A stretch of DNA of 12,596 bases from JBNJGT01 sp964473285 (GTDB lineage: Archaea; Nanobdellota; Nanobdellia; Woesearchaeales; JACJVW01): the NCBI GenBank assembly GCA_964473285.1, contig CAYYOI010000046.1, positions 1 through 12,596 of the forward strand, written 5' to 3'. Below the pieces are notes generated by a model, which saw only the letters and a program-made list of their open reading frames with translations, was not told the DNA's origin and did not search any database. The translations under genes were made by a program, and so were the position numbers. The stretch's first letter is position 1. Every line of letters starts with the position of its first letter. Shown one piece after another: positions 1 through 7,049 of this stretch.

Positions 1-14
1 TTTGCTAACTTTCC

Positions 15-43
15 TTAGGCTGGAAGCCTAAAGCAGATTTTTT
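15..43 (+). terminator. Possible hairpin plus T-run terminator of an upstream gene
   Basis: A perfect 6-bp inverted repeat (TTAGGC at 15-20 and GCCTAA at 26-31, with a 5-nt loop) is followed by six T residues at 38-43. This could end a gene lying upstream of the window; open frames at the left edge close at 18 and 31 and are too short to identify. Archaeal termination depends mainly on the T-run, so the hairpin may be incidental or may be an operator for the promoter at 69-76. Confidence 0.3.
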
Positions 44-68
44 AGAAAAACTCAAGCCTGCCACAAGA

Positions 69-76
69 TTTATAAA
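69..76 (+). promoter_or_regulatory. TATA box of the PIG-L/GT4 operon
   Basis: The octamer TTTATAAA matches the archaeal box A. Its first base lies 30 nt before the ATG at 99, so transcription should start at or next to that ATG and give a leaderless message. The bases just upstream (CACAAGA) are purine-rich, as expected for a BRE. The box and its downstream flank (TTTATAAACTA) are identical to those of the smc promoter. Confidence 0.6.
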
Positions 77-98
77 CTAATCCAGATATGAAACATAC

Positions 99-356
99 AT
101 GTCAGACATGATATTCTTACTGAAAATAGGGTGTGGAATACTGGCATTTGTCCTTATAGTAAGGTTTCTTTTTAGCATGAGCACCCAGGAACATTACCAG
201 AGGACACCTGCACAAATCAGAAAAGAGATTGAGAAATTTAAAGGGGACCTTTCAAAACTGAAACAAAAGATTCCTTCAAGTGAATACGGACAGCTGATGG
301 ATGATCTGATGGAAGAGTATTACAAGGCTAATGATGATGGCCAGAAAAAAAATTGA
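99..356 (+). CDS. Small single-pass membrane protein of unknown function
   Basis: I do not recognise this 85-residue protein. Residues about 5-26 are a hydrophobic helix starting almost at the N-terminus (MIFLLKIGCGILAFVLIV), so it is probably anchored in the membrane. Residues 30-85 are charged and helical with coiled-coil-like spacing, and the C-terminus is rich in D and K. There is no clear signal peptidase site. The ATG at 99 is preferred over the in-frame ATG at 108 because it sits 30 nt from the TATA box, which implies a leaderless transcript. The 3' end overlaps the deacetylase gene by 26 bp, so the two are co-transcribed and probably translationally coupled. It may tether or partner the downstream sugar-modifying enzymes, but that rests only on the operon. 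Confidence 0.7.
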   Translation: MSDMIFLLKIGCGILAFVLIVRFLFSMSTQEHYQRTPAQIRKEIEKFKGDLSKLKQKIPSSEYGQLMDDLMEEYYKANDDGQKKN

Positions 357-984
357 AATTCTTACGATTGGTGCGCATAATGATGATTATGTTGTAGGAG
401 CTGGAGGCACCCTTGCAAGATATATAAATGAAAAAAAGAACTTCCAGTCAATAGTTTTCTCATATGGAGAGATGTCTCATCCTCATTATAAGGAGAAATT
501 CAGCATAACGATGCGTGTGAAGGAATCCCATAAGGCTGATAAGATCCTTGGAGGTTCAGGAGTGATATACCTTGGAATAAAAGAAGGAACATTCCTTGAA
601 CATAAGGAGATGGCAAAGAATAACATAAGAAAGGTAATAAAAGAACAAAAGCCAGAGAAGATTTTCACGCATACCTCAAATGATCCGCACCCAGACCATA
701 TTGCTGTAAATTCAATAATGATGGAATTGCTTGAAGAAATGAATTTCAAGGGAGAAGTATATTCTTTTGATGTGTGGAACATACTCAATTTCAGGAAAAA
801 TACTTCTCCTCAACTAGTGGTTGATATAAAAGACACCTTCTGGCGCAAGATGAAAGCCTTTGAGGCACACAAAAGCCAAAGAGTAGTTTATATGGTACTT
901 GTATTAAATCTCTATATCAAGGCATTGTTGAATGGGCTGAAACATGGCCATCGTTACTGCGAGGTATTCAATCGGATACGATGA
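331..984 (+). CDS. PIG-L/LmbE-family zinc-dependent N-deacetylase
   Basis: This is a PIG-L family protein of normal length (217 residues). Members remove the N-acetyl group from GlcNAc conjugates, as in GlcNAc-phosphatidylinositol, mycothiol (MshB) and bacillithiol (BshB) synthesis. Motif 1 is AHNDD at 15-19, in place of the usual AHPDD; by family analogy H16 and D19 bind zinc and D18 is the general base. Motif 2 is HPDH at 120-123, with H123 the third zinc ligand. The family's late K-x-x-A-x-x-x-H-x-S-Q pattern is present around residues 175-183. There is no signal peptide, so it is cytosolic. Three consecutive ATGs (331, 334, 337) are possible starts; a weak AAGG at 324-327 fits the second or third best. 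The gene overlaps the small membrane protein by up to 26 bp and the glycosyltransferase by ATGA. Fold and catalysis are confident; the substrate is unknown. Confidence 0.88.
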   Translation: MMMARKKIEILTIGAHNDDYVVGAGGTLARYINEKKNFQSIVFSYGEMSHPHYKEKFSITMRVKESHKADKILGGSGVIYLGIKEGTFLEHKEMAKNNIRKVIKEQKPEKIFTHTSNDPHPDHIAVNSIMMELLEEMNFKGEVYSFDVWNILNFRKNTSPQLVVDIKDTFWRKMKAFEAHKSQRVVYMVLVLNLYIKALLNGLKHGHRYCEVFNRIR

Positions 985-2105
985 AACGTCTATTGATAAT
1001 AACGGATTCGTTTCCTCCAAGATGGGACGGGATATCAAGGTTTCTTACAGAGCTTGTCCCTTCTCTAACCAAACATTTTCAGGTTACAGTTATTGCACCA
1101 GAGTTTAAGGGAAAGATAGAGGTTTCAGGATACAACCTTATTCTTGTTCCAACATACAAATTCAGCCTGGGAGATTATACTCCTGCCCATGTTCCTAAAA
1201 GACTTATCAAAAGAGAAATCAAAAAGCATGGAATCATATGGTCACAGACACTAGGGCCTTTGGGTTGTTTTGGGATAAGATATGCACACAAACTCAAAAA
1301 ACAGGTCGTGGCATTCACGCATTCCATCGAATGGGAACTATTCAGCCGTAGCATAACGCGATCATTCCTGCTTCGAAGCGGGATCTCTAAATTTACAGAG
1401 TCACTCGTACGTTATCATTATAACAGATGCAACCTGCTCATGATCCCTTCGGAAAGTATCCGCGAGAAACTAAGAGAGCATCACATAACTACAAAGACTA
1501 AGGTGGTACATCTTGGCACTGATATTCACAGGTTCAAACCTCCTAAGGACAAGGGCTCTGCAAAGAAAGCGATAGGGCTTCTGGAGGAATCAACTGTAAT
1601 AGGCTATGTAGGAAGAATCGGAAGGGAGAAAGATCTTCCCACTCTGCATGCTGCTTTCGCAGAACTAAGAGAGAAGCATGATAATCTTCATCTGGTGATA
1701 GTCGGAGAAGGAAACAAGAGTGAAGAGGAAAAGATACAGGGAAGCGGTGTGATGCGCTTAGGAAGCATTGACAACGTGGTGCCTTACCTGCAGGCAATGG
1801 ATATATATGTCCTGCCCAGCCTGACAGAGACATCTTCCCTTTCCACTATGGAAGCTATGTCTACAGGACTTGCAGTGGTTACAACACCGGTGGGCCATCT
1901 TAGATACTACATAAGAAACCGGGAGAATGGTTTACTGTTCCATTCACAGGACAGTTATGAACTGAAGGATCTCCTGGAAGAACTAATCCTTGACCCTGAT
2001 TTCAGACTGGAACTTGGAAAAAAGGCGCGTGAGACTATAATAAAGGATTACTCTTGGCAACAGACCGAAGAAAAAATAATAGATTCGCTTAAGTCTATAC
2101 CTTAA
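981..2105 (+). CDS. GT4-family (GT-B fold) glycosyltransferase
   Basis: This 374-residue retaining glycosyltransferase has the two-Rossmann GT-B layout. The N-terminal acceptor domain opens with LLIITDSFPPRWDGISRF, whose Gly-rich turn is typical of GT4 enzymes, and carries HSIEWE at 114-119. The donor domain (about 200-374) contains GYVGRIGREKD at 208-218, with the conserved Arg212 and Lys217 that contact the nucleotide diphosphate, and the E-x7-E motif E283/E291. No membrane helix is visible; such enzymes usually sit peripherally on the inner membrane face or in the cytosol. ATG 981 overlaps the deacetylase stop as ATGA, with no convincing Shine-Dalgarno, so translation is probably coupled. 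A GT4 enzyme paired with a PIG-L deacetylase recalls MshA/MshB and BshA/BshB, and also glucosaminyl-lipid synthesis. Donor and acceptor cannot be read from sequence. The 3' end overlaps smc tail-to-tail by 11 bp. Confidence 0.86.
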   Translation: MKRLLIITDSFPPRWDGISRFLTELVPSLTKHFQVTVIAPEFKGKIEVSGYNLILVPTYKFSLGDYTPAHVPKRLIKREIKKHGIIWSQTLGPLGCFGIRYAHKLKKQVVAFTHSIEWELFSRSITRSFLLRSGISKFTESLVRYHYNRCNLLMIPSESIREKLREHHITTKTKVVHLGTDIHRFKPPKDKGSAKKAIGLLEESTVIGYVGRIGREKDLPTLHAAFAELREKHDNLHLVIVGEGNKSEEEKIQGSGVMRLGSIDNVVPYLQAMDIYVLPSLTETSSLSTMEAMSTGLAVVTTPVGHLRYYIRNRENGLLFHSQDSYELKDLLEELILDPDFRLELGKKARETIIKDYSWQQTEEKIIDSLKSIP

Positions 2106-5100
2106 GACTTACAATCTTACTTATACCTGACTGCTGGTCCATTGAGACCCCATAAAGAGTTGATGCTTCAGTGATTACTGCATCATTATGGCTGATTATG
2201 ACATATTGAGCATTCTCTGAATACTGGTGTACAAGCTGTGCAAGCTTCTCTGCATTGCGCTTGTCAAGTGCTGCATCAACTTCATCAAGTATATAGAAAG
2301 TCGCGGGCTCACATTCCTGTATTGCGAAGATGAATGCAAGTGCTGTAAGGGTCTTCTCGCCTCCTGAAAGTGAGCGAAGGTCCATGTATTTGGATCCTGA
2401 GAGCTTAACCCGAACAATCATTCCACTTTCAAAAGGATTCTCTTCATCCTTTATTTCAAGGTATGCCTCTCCTTTGGAGGAGAGTTTCTCAAAGATTGTG
2501 GAGAAATGGTCATTCACTTTACTGAAGGTTTCCATGAACCTGGACTTTTTCTTTCCTTCAATCTCATCCATAAGCGAGATCACATCGTTCTTCTCACTGA
2601 GAAGCTTCTCTTTTTTCTCCACCAAAGAATTATATTCCTTCTCAACACTTTCATAGATATCCAGGGCACGAAGGTTAACTGAACCAATCTTATCGCGACT
2701 TCGTTCAAGTTCCTTCACTTCCTTTTTTAGATCTTCCTCTGAACGGTTAAGATCAACTTCTACATCCTGGAATTCTGCATATTCCTCATAGAGTGTTGAT
2801 AAATGCGCTCCTATCTTTGAATCATCAAGGGATATGGCATTGATCCTGTACTCCTGATTACGGGCTTTCTCTTCTGATAAGGCAAGGGTCTTTTCTATGG
2901 CAACAATCTCATCATTGAGCTTAGTCCTTTTAGCAAAGAGATCCTTGAACTGCTTATAGAATTCGTTGAGCCTCTTTTCTTTGTCCTTGAGAGTTTTTTC
3001 TTTCTCATTTATTGTGGTTTTAAGTTCTTTTACCTGGGTCTCATACCCCACTTTTTCCTTATCAATCTCCTGGACTACTTTTTCTGTGTTTTCCTTATCA
3101 CGGCCAAGCACGTCGTTGATCTTTGTCTTGATTGCAGCAATCTCAGAATCAAGCTTCATTGTCTCCTGATTAAGATTACTCTTCTGTTCTTCAAAACTAT
3201 TGAGTTCAGCTAAAAGGCGAGGGTTTCTAAGTTCATTAAGCTTTTCTTTGGTTTTCTGGCGATCAACCTTTATCTGGGCAAGCTGCTTGTTCTTGGCACT
3301 TATCTGAGCAGTAAGATCATCAGCCTGTTCTTCAAGGTCTTTTGCCTGTTTTTGCAGGTCTTCCTTATATTTGAGATTTGCATCAAGATCATCACTTTTA
3401 AGATGTAGGCCTTTTTCGACTTTGATTATCTCTCCTTCAAGATTGGCTTTCTCATCCCTAAGTTGTGATATCTCTTCTTCGTTCTCAGCTTTCCTGGATC
3501 TTTTAGAGCTGATTGATGAGTCAAGCTCTGCAACCATGCTCTCGTATTCTTCTATACTCTGGCTCAATTCCTGTTCCTGGAAGGCTGCACCACTCTTCTG
3601 CTGGGTGCGGTAACCTCCCTGCATAAGGCCGGAGGTCTCAACGATATCACCTGAAATAGTGACCATCCTGATGTTACCAACACCTATACGCCGGGCCACA
3701 TCAACACTATCAACAACAATAGTATTGCCAAAAACATAACTGAAGGCTTTCTTGAATTTTGGATCAAACTTGATAAGGTCAATAGCCCTGCCATGGCTTC
3801 CATTGGCTTTAGCATAAGTGCCTGCATTCTCGTCCTGGCCTTTGATCTTGTTGAGGGGAATGAAACCTGCTGTACCTAACCTGTTCTGCTTAAGATAATT
3901 TATGCATTTTGCAGCCACACTATCATCCTTTACCACTATGCTTTTTACTCTTGGGCCTGCTGCAACTTCCAAGGCGAGGGAATATTTGGAACTGACATTA
4001 CCAAGTTCTGCAACTGTACCGTATATGCCCTGGATACGTTTCTTTTGCTCAAGTATCTTTTGTACGGCAATGTTTCCTGATACCTTTTCCTTGATGTTTG
4101 CGTTTCGTGCTTCAAGCTTTGATAGTTCTTCTCTTGCCTTGTGAAGCTTGGTCTCAGAATCACCTATCTCTGCTGCAAGCCTTGAGTTCTGATCAAGTTT
4201 CTTATTGAGCTCGAGGGTTATCTTCTTGAACCTGTCACGCTTGTTCTTGAGCTCATCCAGTTCTTTCTTGTGCTCTTTCTCGATCTCCTTTACTTTCTGT
4301 ATCTGCTCATCAATGCTTGAAATCTGGAATTCCACTTTATCCTGCTGGCGGAAGAGCTCCTGCTGCTTTTCGCGGAGTTTTTGTATCTCTGCTTGAATCT
4401 CATCTGCCTGGGAATCAAGCTTATCAATATGAGAGTCCATCTCTGTCGTATCATTATCAAGATTATGCTTTTTCCTGAAATCCTCAATCTTCTTCTCAAG
4501 CTCCTTTCGCTCCTCTTCCCTTCGTTTCCTGCGTTCCTCAAGAGTCTTTAGACTATCCTGTTGCTCCTTTATCTTCTCTTTGATGTCTTTTAGGTTTTCA
4601 GTGAGATTTCCTTTTCGTTCCTTGATTCGCCCTATTTCAGTCTCATGAGATGTGATCCGGGTCTTTGCAGTTGCTATGTCTATCCTTAACTGCTCAATCT
4701 CTTTTTGCATTGATACCTGCTTGGTCTCTCCTTTTTCTTCGACTTCCTTTGAGATCTGCTCAATCTCACCCCGGCGCGTCTCAATATCTTTCTTGCTTTT
4801 TTCAATCTTGTCCTGAAGTTCCTGGAATGCCTGTTTTTCCTTGTCAAGCTTTTCCTGGTTCTCCTTTCTTTCATCTTCCTTACGATTGATCTGTATCTTG
4901 AGATAAGAAGCCTTGTTGTGCTTTATCTTGTCATTGAGTTCCTTGTATTTCAAGGCCTGATCCCGCTCGGTCTTGAGGTCTTTGAGATAGGAATGCCTTT
5001 CCTTGAGTACAATCTCTGCCTCACCCAGCTTATTGTCTACTTTGTCCAATTCTTTCATAGCCTTGTCTTTCTTCTCGTCGAAGATGGAGATTCCTGCTAT

Positions 5101-5592
5101 CTCCTCCACAAGCTTTCTTTTCTCCTGGCTTGAAAGCTCGACAAATTTAGTGATGTCTCCCTGAAGCACAATATTATATCCATCAGGGTTGATTTTTGCT
5201 ATGGCAAGAGTATCAAGGACCTGGGTCCTGGTACGGGTCTTGTCGTTGATCTTGTATTTCGAAGAACCGCTCTGCTGGACGATACGTGTTATCTTCACTA
5301 CCTTCTCGTCAGATGGAAATGTATTGTTAGAATTATCGAAGTATATGCTTACTTTTCCCTCCTTTGCGGGCTTGTTTGTCTTCCCACCGTTATAGACAAG
5401 GTTTGATGATTTCTCTGCACGAAGGCCTTTAGCAGAGGATTTTCCAAGAACAAAACACAGAGCATCCAAAACATTTGATTTACCTGACCCATTAGGACCA
5501 AGAATGCAATTGAACTGGTCATCAAATATGATCTCTGTCCTCTTTGCAAATGACTTGAAGCCCTGCATTACTATTTTATTTATCTTGGTCAT
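2095..5592 (-). CDS. smc: Chromosome segregation ATPase SMC
   Basis: This is a full-length (1165-residue) structural-maintenance-of-chromosomes ATPase, the core of the prokaryotic condensin that organises and separates the nucleoid. Numbering from the ATG at 5592: Walker A GPNGSGKS at 32-39, Q-loop Gln144, coiled-coil arm about 172-505, globular hinge about 520-660 ending in GLMQGG, return arm about 670-1010, ABC signature LSGGE at 1075-1079, Walker B with D1103 and E1104, D-loop AALD, and His1135 of the switch. The globular hinge, and the absence of any CxxC, separate it from Rad50. The frame extends upstream to a TTG at 5598, but ATG 5592 is the better start. The TATA box at 5619-5626 puts the transcript start near 5596, leaving at most a few bases of leader. 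No kleisin gene (scpA) adjoins it: downstream is the convergent glycosyltransferase gene and upstream the divergent RDD gene. Confidence 0.97.
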   Translation of the reverse strand: MTKINKIVMQGFKSFAKRTEIIFDDQFNCILGPNGSGKSNVLDALCFVLGKSSAKGLRAEKSSNLVYNGGKTNKPAKEGKVSIYFDNSNNTFPSDEKVVKITRIVQQSGSSKYKINDKTRTRTQVLDTLAIAKINPDGYNIVLQGDITKFVELSSQEKRKLVEEIAGISIFDEKKDKAMKELDKVDNKLGEAEIVLKERHSYLKDLKTERDQALKYKELNDKIKHNKASYLKIQINRKEDERKENQEKLDKEKQAFQELQDKIEKSKKDIETRRGEIEQISKEVEEKGETKQVSMQKEIEQLRIDIATAKTRITSHETEIGRIKERKGNLTENLKDIKEKIKEQQDSLKTLEERRKRREEERKELEKKIEDFRKKHNLDNDTTEMDSHIDKLDSQADEIQAEIQKLREKQQELFRQQDKVEFQISSIDEQIQKVKEIEKEHKKELDELKNKRDRFKKITLELNKKLDQNSRLAAEIGDSETKLHKAREELSKLEARNANIKEKVSGNIAVQKILEQKKRIQGIYGTVAELGNVSSKYSLALEVAAGPRVKSIVVKDDSVAAKCINYLKQNRLGTAGFIPLNKIKGQDENAGTYAKANGSHGRAIDLIKFDPKFKKAFSYVFGNTIVVDSVDVARRIGVGNIRMVTISGDIVETSGLMQGGYRTQQKSGAAFQEQELSQSIEEYESMVAELDSSISSKRSRKAENEEEISQLRDEKANLEGEIIKVEKGLHLKSDDLDANLKYKEDLQKQAKDLEEQADDLTAQISAKNKQLAQIKVDRQKTKEKLNELRNPRLLAELNSFEEQKSNLNQETMKLDSEIAAIKTKINDVLGRDKENTEKVVQEIDKEKVGYETQVKELKTTINEKEKTLKDKEKRLNEFYKQFKDLFAKRTKLNDEIVAIEKTLALSEEKARNQEYRINAISLDDSKIGAHLSTLYEEYAEFQDVEVDLNRSEEDLKKEVKELERSRDKIGSVNLRALDIYESVEKEYNSLVEKKEKLLSEKNDVISLMDEIEGKKKSRFMETFSKVNDHFSTIFEKLSSKGEAYLEIKDEENPFESGMIVRVKLSGSKYMDLRSLSGGEKTLTALAFIFAIQECEPATFYILDEVDAALDKRNAEKLAQLVHQYSENAQYVIISHNDAVITEASTLYGVSMDQQSGISKIVSLKV

Positions 5593-5618
5593 GCCCAAGT
5601 TATCAGGGTTGAGAATAG

Positions 5619-5626
5619 TTTATAAA
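5619..5626 (-). promoter_or_regulatory. TATA box of smc
   Basis: TTTATAAA is read on the minus strand, preceded by an A-rich stretch (CAAAAAAC) that could serve as BRE. The predicted start, 24-27 nt downstream, falls at about 5595-5599, immediately before the ATG at 5592. It is divergent from the RDD operon promoter, with the two boxes about 50 bp apart. Confidence 0.55.
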
Positions 5627-5646
5627 GTTTTTTGTTGGCGGGAGTA

Positions 5647-5667
5647 TTAGGCTATCTTTAGACCTAA
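5647..5667. repeat. Imperfect TTAGG...CCTAA inverted repeat between divergent promoters
   Basis: TTAGG (5647-5651) and CCTAA (5663-5667) flank a CTA/TAG inner pair around a TCTT loop, with one bulged base. The repeat lies between the smc and RDD-operon TATA boxes, ending 3 bp before the latter, so it is placed like an operator. The hairpin at 15-31 has the same TTAGG/CCTAA arms upstream of another promoter. Short palindromes of this size can arise by chance. Confidence 0.25.
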
Positions 5668-5670
5668 ACT

Positions 5671-5678
5671 TTTTTATA
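5671..5678 (+). promoter_or_regulatory. TATA box of the RDD-sppA-subtilase operon
   Basis: TTTTTATA begins exactly 30 nt before the ATG at 5701, the same spacing as for the operon at 99 and the gene at 11302. This predicts a leaderless message and favours ATG 5701 over the in-frame ATG at 5695. Upstream CTAAAC may be the BRE. Confidence 0.5.
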
Positions 5679-5700
5679 GTCTTATCCTATCAAAATGCTT

Positions 5701-6144
5701 ATGAAGAAACGACGGAGAACTATACTGAAATCGATTGCTGCCCGACGAAGTATTGCGTTCCTGATTGATATCATCATTTTGGACATAGTCGTGATGCGTC
5801 CATTCCACATTCTCCTTATAAATGTATTGCCCTCAACAAGCTTCAGAGGGATAATGGATGCAAACATGCCTGTCCTTTATGTGACGTTATTCTTCTGGGC
5901 CATCTTTGCACTTGCTTATTTCATATTGCTGGAATACGCAATTGGCCAGACCATAGGAAAGATACTTTTTGACCTTAAGGTCAAATCAGAGAAAGGAGAG
6001 CTTGGTTTTTTCCAGGCGGTAGCCAGGAACCTGGTGCTTATCCCTTTCTTTCCTTTCACGATACTATGGATACTGGATCCTGTACTGATGGTATGGAAGG
6101 GTAAAAGGGGAAGTGAATATTTAAGTAAGACATATACCAGGTGA
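5701..6144 (+). CDS. RDD-family membrane protein
   Basis: This is a 147-residue polytopic membrane protein of the RDD family, named for conserved Arg and Asp residues. The basic N-terminus (KKRRR) is followed by RRSIAFLIDIIILD at 15-28, with Arg16 and Asp23 in the conserved R-x-x-A-x-x-x-D positions of helix 1. A second helix covers about 57-80. It runs into EYAIGQTIGKILFDLKV at 78-94, the family's GQTxGK loop. A third helix (about 108-132) carries Asp126. The positive-inside pattern suggests a cytosolic N-terminus. RDD proteins are mostly uncharacterised; some are reported as cation/proton antiporters. The ATG at 5701 was chosen over 5695 from TATA spacing. The gene ends in TGA inside the Shine-Dalgarno of sppA, so the two are tightly coupled; a role as partner or scaffold of the envelope proteases is inference. 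Confidence 0.85.
   Translation: MKKRRRTILKSIAARRSIAFLIDIIILDIVVMRPFHILLINVLPSTSFRGIMDANMPVLYVTLFFWAIFALAYFILLEYAIGQTIGKILFDLKVKSEKGELGFFQAVARNLVLIPFFPFTILWILDPVLMVWKGKRGSEYLSKTYTR
6139..6144 (+). promoter_or_regulatory. Shine-Dalgarno site that fixes the sppA start
   Basis: AGGTGA is a full match to the core complementary to the archaeal 16S rRNA 3' end. It lies 5 nt before the ATG at 6150 and contains the TGA stop of the RDD gene. It rules out the upstream in-frame GTG at 6141, which lies inside the site, as the start. Confidence 0.75.
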
Positions 6145-6149
6145 GAATC

Positions 6150-7049
6150 ATGAAAAACAGATGGATAATTGTTGTGTTGGTCTTGTTTGTACTGGGTTTC
6201 TTCAGCATAATTGCTGCAAGCATACTAGGGCTTATGCTCAGTCCAGGGTCAGCTATAGGGGGGAATGTTGCACTCATACCTATAAAAGGGGAGATTGTAT
6301 CTGAAAAAGTATCATCTTTTGGAAGCAATTCTATCAGCTCGCCGGAACTGGTTGATATGATAGATAAGGCAAGTCAGGATGATAGCCTGAAAGCTATTGT
6401 TCTGGAGATAAATTCTCCAGGAGGAAGCCCGGTTGCTTCTGATGAGATAACTGAGGCAATAAAGAAGGCGAACAAGACAACAATCGCCTGGATCCGTGAA
6501 TTAGGTGCCTCAGGAGGGTATTATATCGCAAGCGGTTGTGATACAATCGTTGCTCATCCAATGGCACTGACAGGCTCAATAGGGGTAGTAGGTTCATATC
6601 TTGAGTTTGCAGGGTTCCTGCAGGACTATAATGTTACATATCGAAGGCTTGTTGCAGGGAAATATAAGGACATGGGATCTCCTTTCAAGGAGATGTCAGA
6701 AGAAGAGAAAGACCGGTACCAGCATCTGCTTGACACTATCCATGATATGTTTATAGAGGAAGTTGCAACAAACAGGAACCTTTCAACAGAGAATGTTGAA
6801 GAGATAGCCACAGGAGAGGTATTACTCGGGATAGATGCAAAAGATAAAGGCCTTGTTGATGTACTGGGAAGTGAGGATGAGGTAAGAGGAACACTTGAGA
6901 AAGAGCTCAATGAGACTATAACTTTTAGGAAATACCAGCAAAAGATGACCTTTTTGCAGGCATTGAGTGCTGCAACAAGCAGTAATTCATACTGGATAGG
7001 AAAGGGTATCGGAAGCACATTCAAACAAGAAGGAATCAAGCTACAATGA
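6150..7049 (+). CDS. sppA: Signal peptide peptidase SppA (S49 family, archaeal short form)
   Basis: This is a membrane-anchored Ser/Lys-dyad protease that degrades cleaved signal peptides and other membrane-embedded fragments. It has 299 residues, the short single-domain form found in archaea and Gram-positive bacteria. An N-terminal membrane helix (about 5-30) is followed by an extracytoplasmic catalytic domain. NSPGGSP at 88-94 forms the oxyanion-hole region, Ser121 in GASGGYY is the predicted nucleophile, and Lys173 in GKYKDMGSPF is the predicted general base. The 52-residue Ser-Lys spacing equals that of Bacillus subtilis SppA (S147/K199). GSIGVVGSY at 142-150 is another family block. The start is set by the AGGTGA site 5 nt upstream. 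The stop overlaps the subtilase ATG as ATGA. In this operon it probably works with the neighbouring secreted protease in envelope protein turnover. Confidence 0.93.
   Translation: MKNRWIIVVLVLFVLGFFSIIAASILGLMLSPGSAIGGNVALIPIKGEIVSEKVSSFGSNSISSPELVDMIDKASQDDSLKAIVLEINSPGGSPVASDEITEAIKKANKTTIAWIRELGASGGYYIASGCDTIVAHPMALTGSIGVVGSYLEFAGFLQDYNVTYRRLVAGKYKDMGSPFKEMSEEEKDRYQHLLDTIHDMFIEEVATNRNLSTENVEEIATGEVLLGIDAKDKGLVDVLGSEDEVRGTLEKELNETITFRKYQQKMTFLQALSAATSSNSYWIGKGIGSTFKQEGIKLQ

Noticed and set aside
1..98. A tRNA or small RNA gene at the left edge
   Set aside because: Only one short hairpin is present; there is no cloverleaf, CCA end or conserved T-loop sequence.
486..788. A 100-residue minus-strand frame opposite the PIG-L gene
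   Set aside because: It overlaps the well-supported deacetylase and shows only composition-driven Ser/Phe/Ile content.
2330..5395. Many open frames on the + strand opposite smc, rich in Ser, Phe and Leu
   Set aside because: They are the antisense shadow of Glu/Lys-rich coiled-coil codons (GAA/AAG read as TTC/CTT). None has a promoter, ribosome site or recognisable domain.
2095..5598. Rad50 or another ABC-type repair ATPase instead of SMC
   Set aside because: The centre is a globular SMC hinge with GG residues, and there is no CxxC zinc hook.
6626..7039. A 137-residue minus-strand frame opposite sppA
   Set aside because: sppA is unambiguous with intact catalytic residues; the antisense frame is low-complexity Ser/Leu/Phe and lacks start signals.
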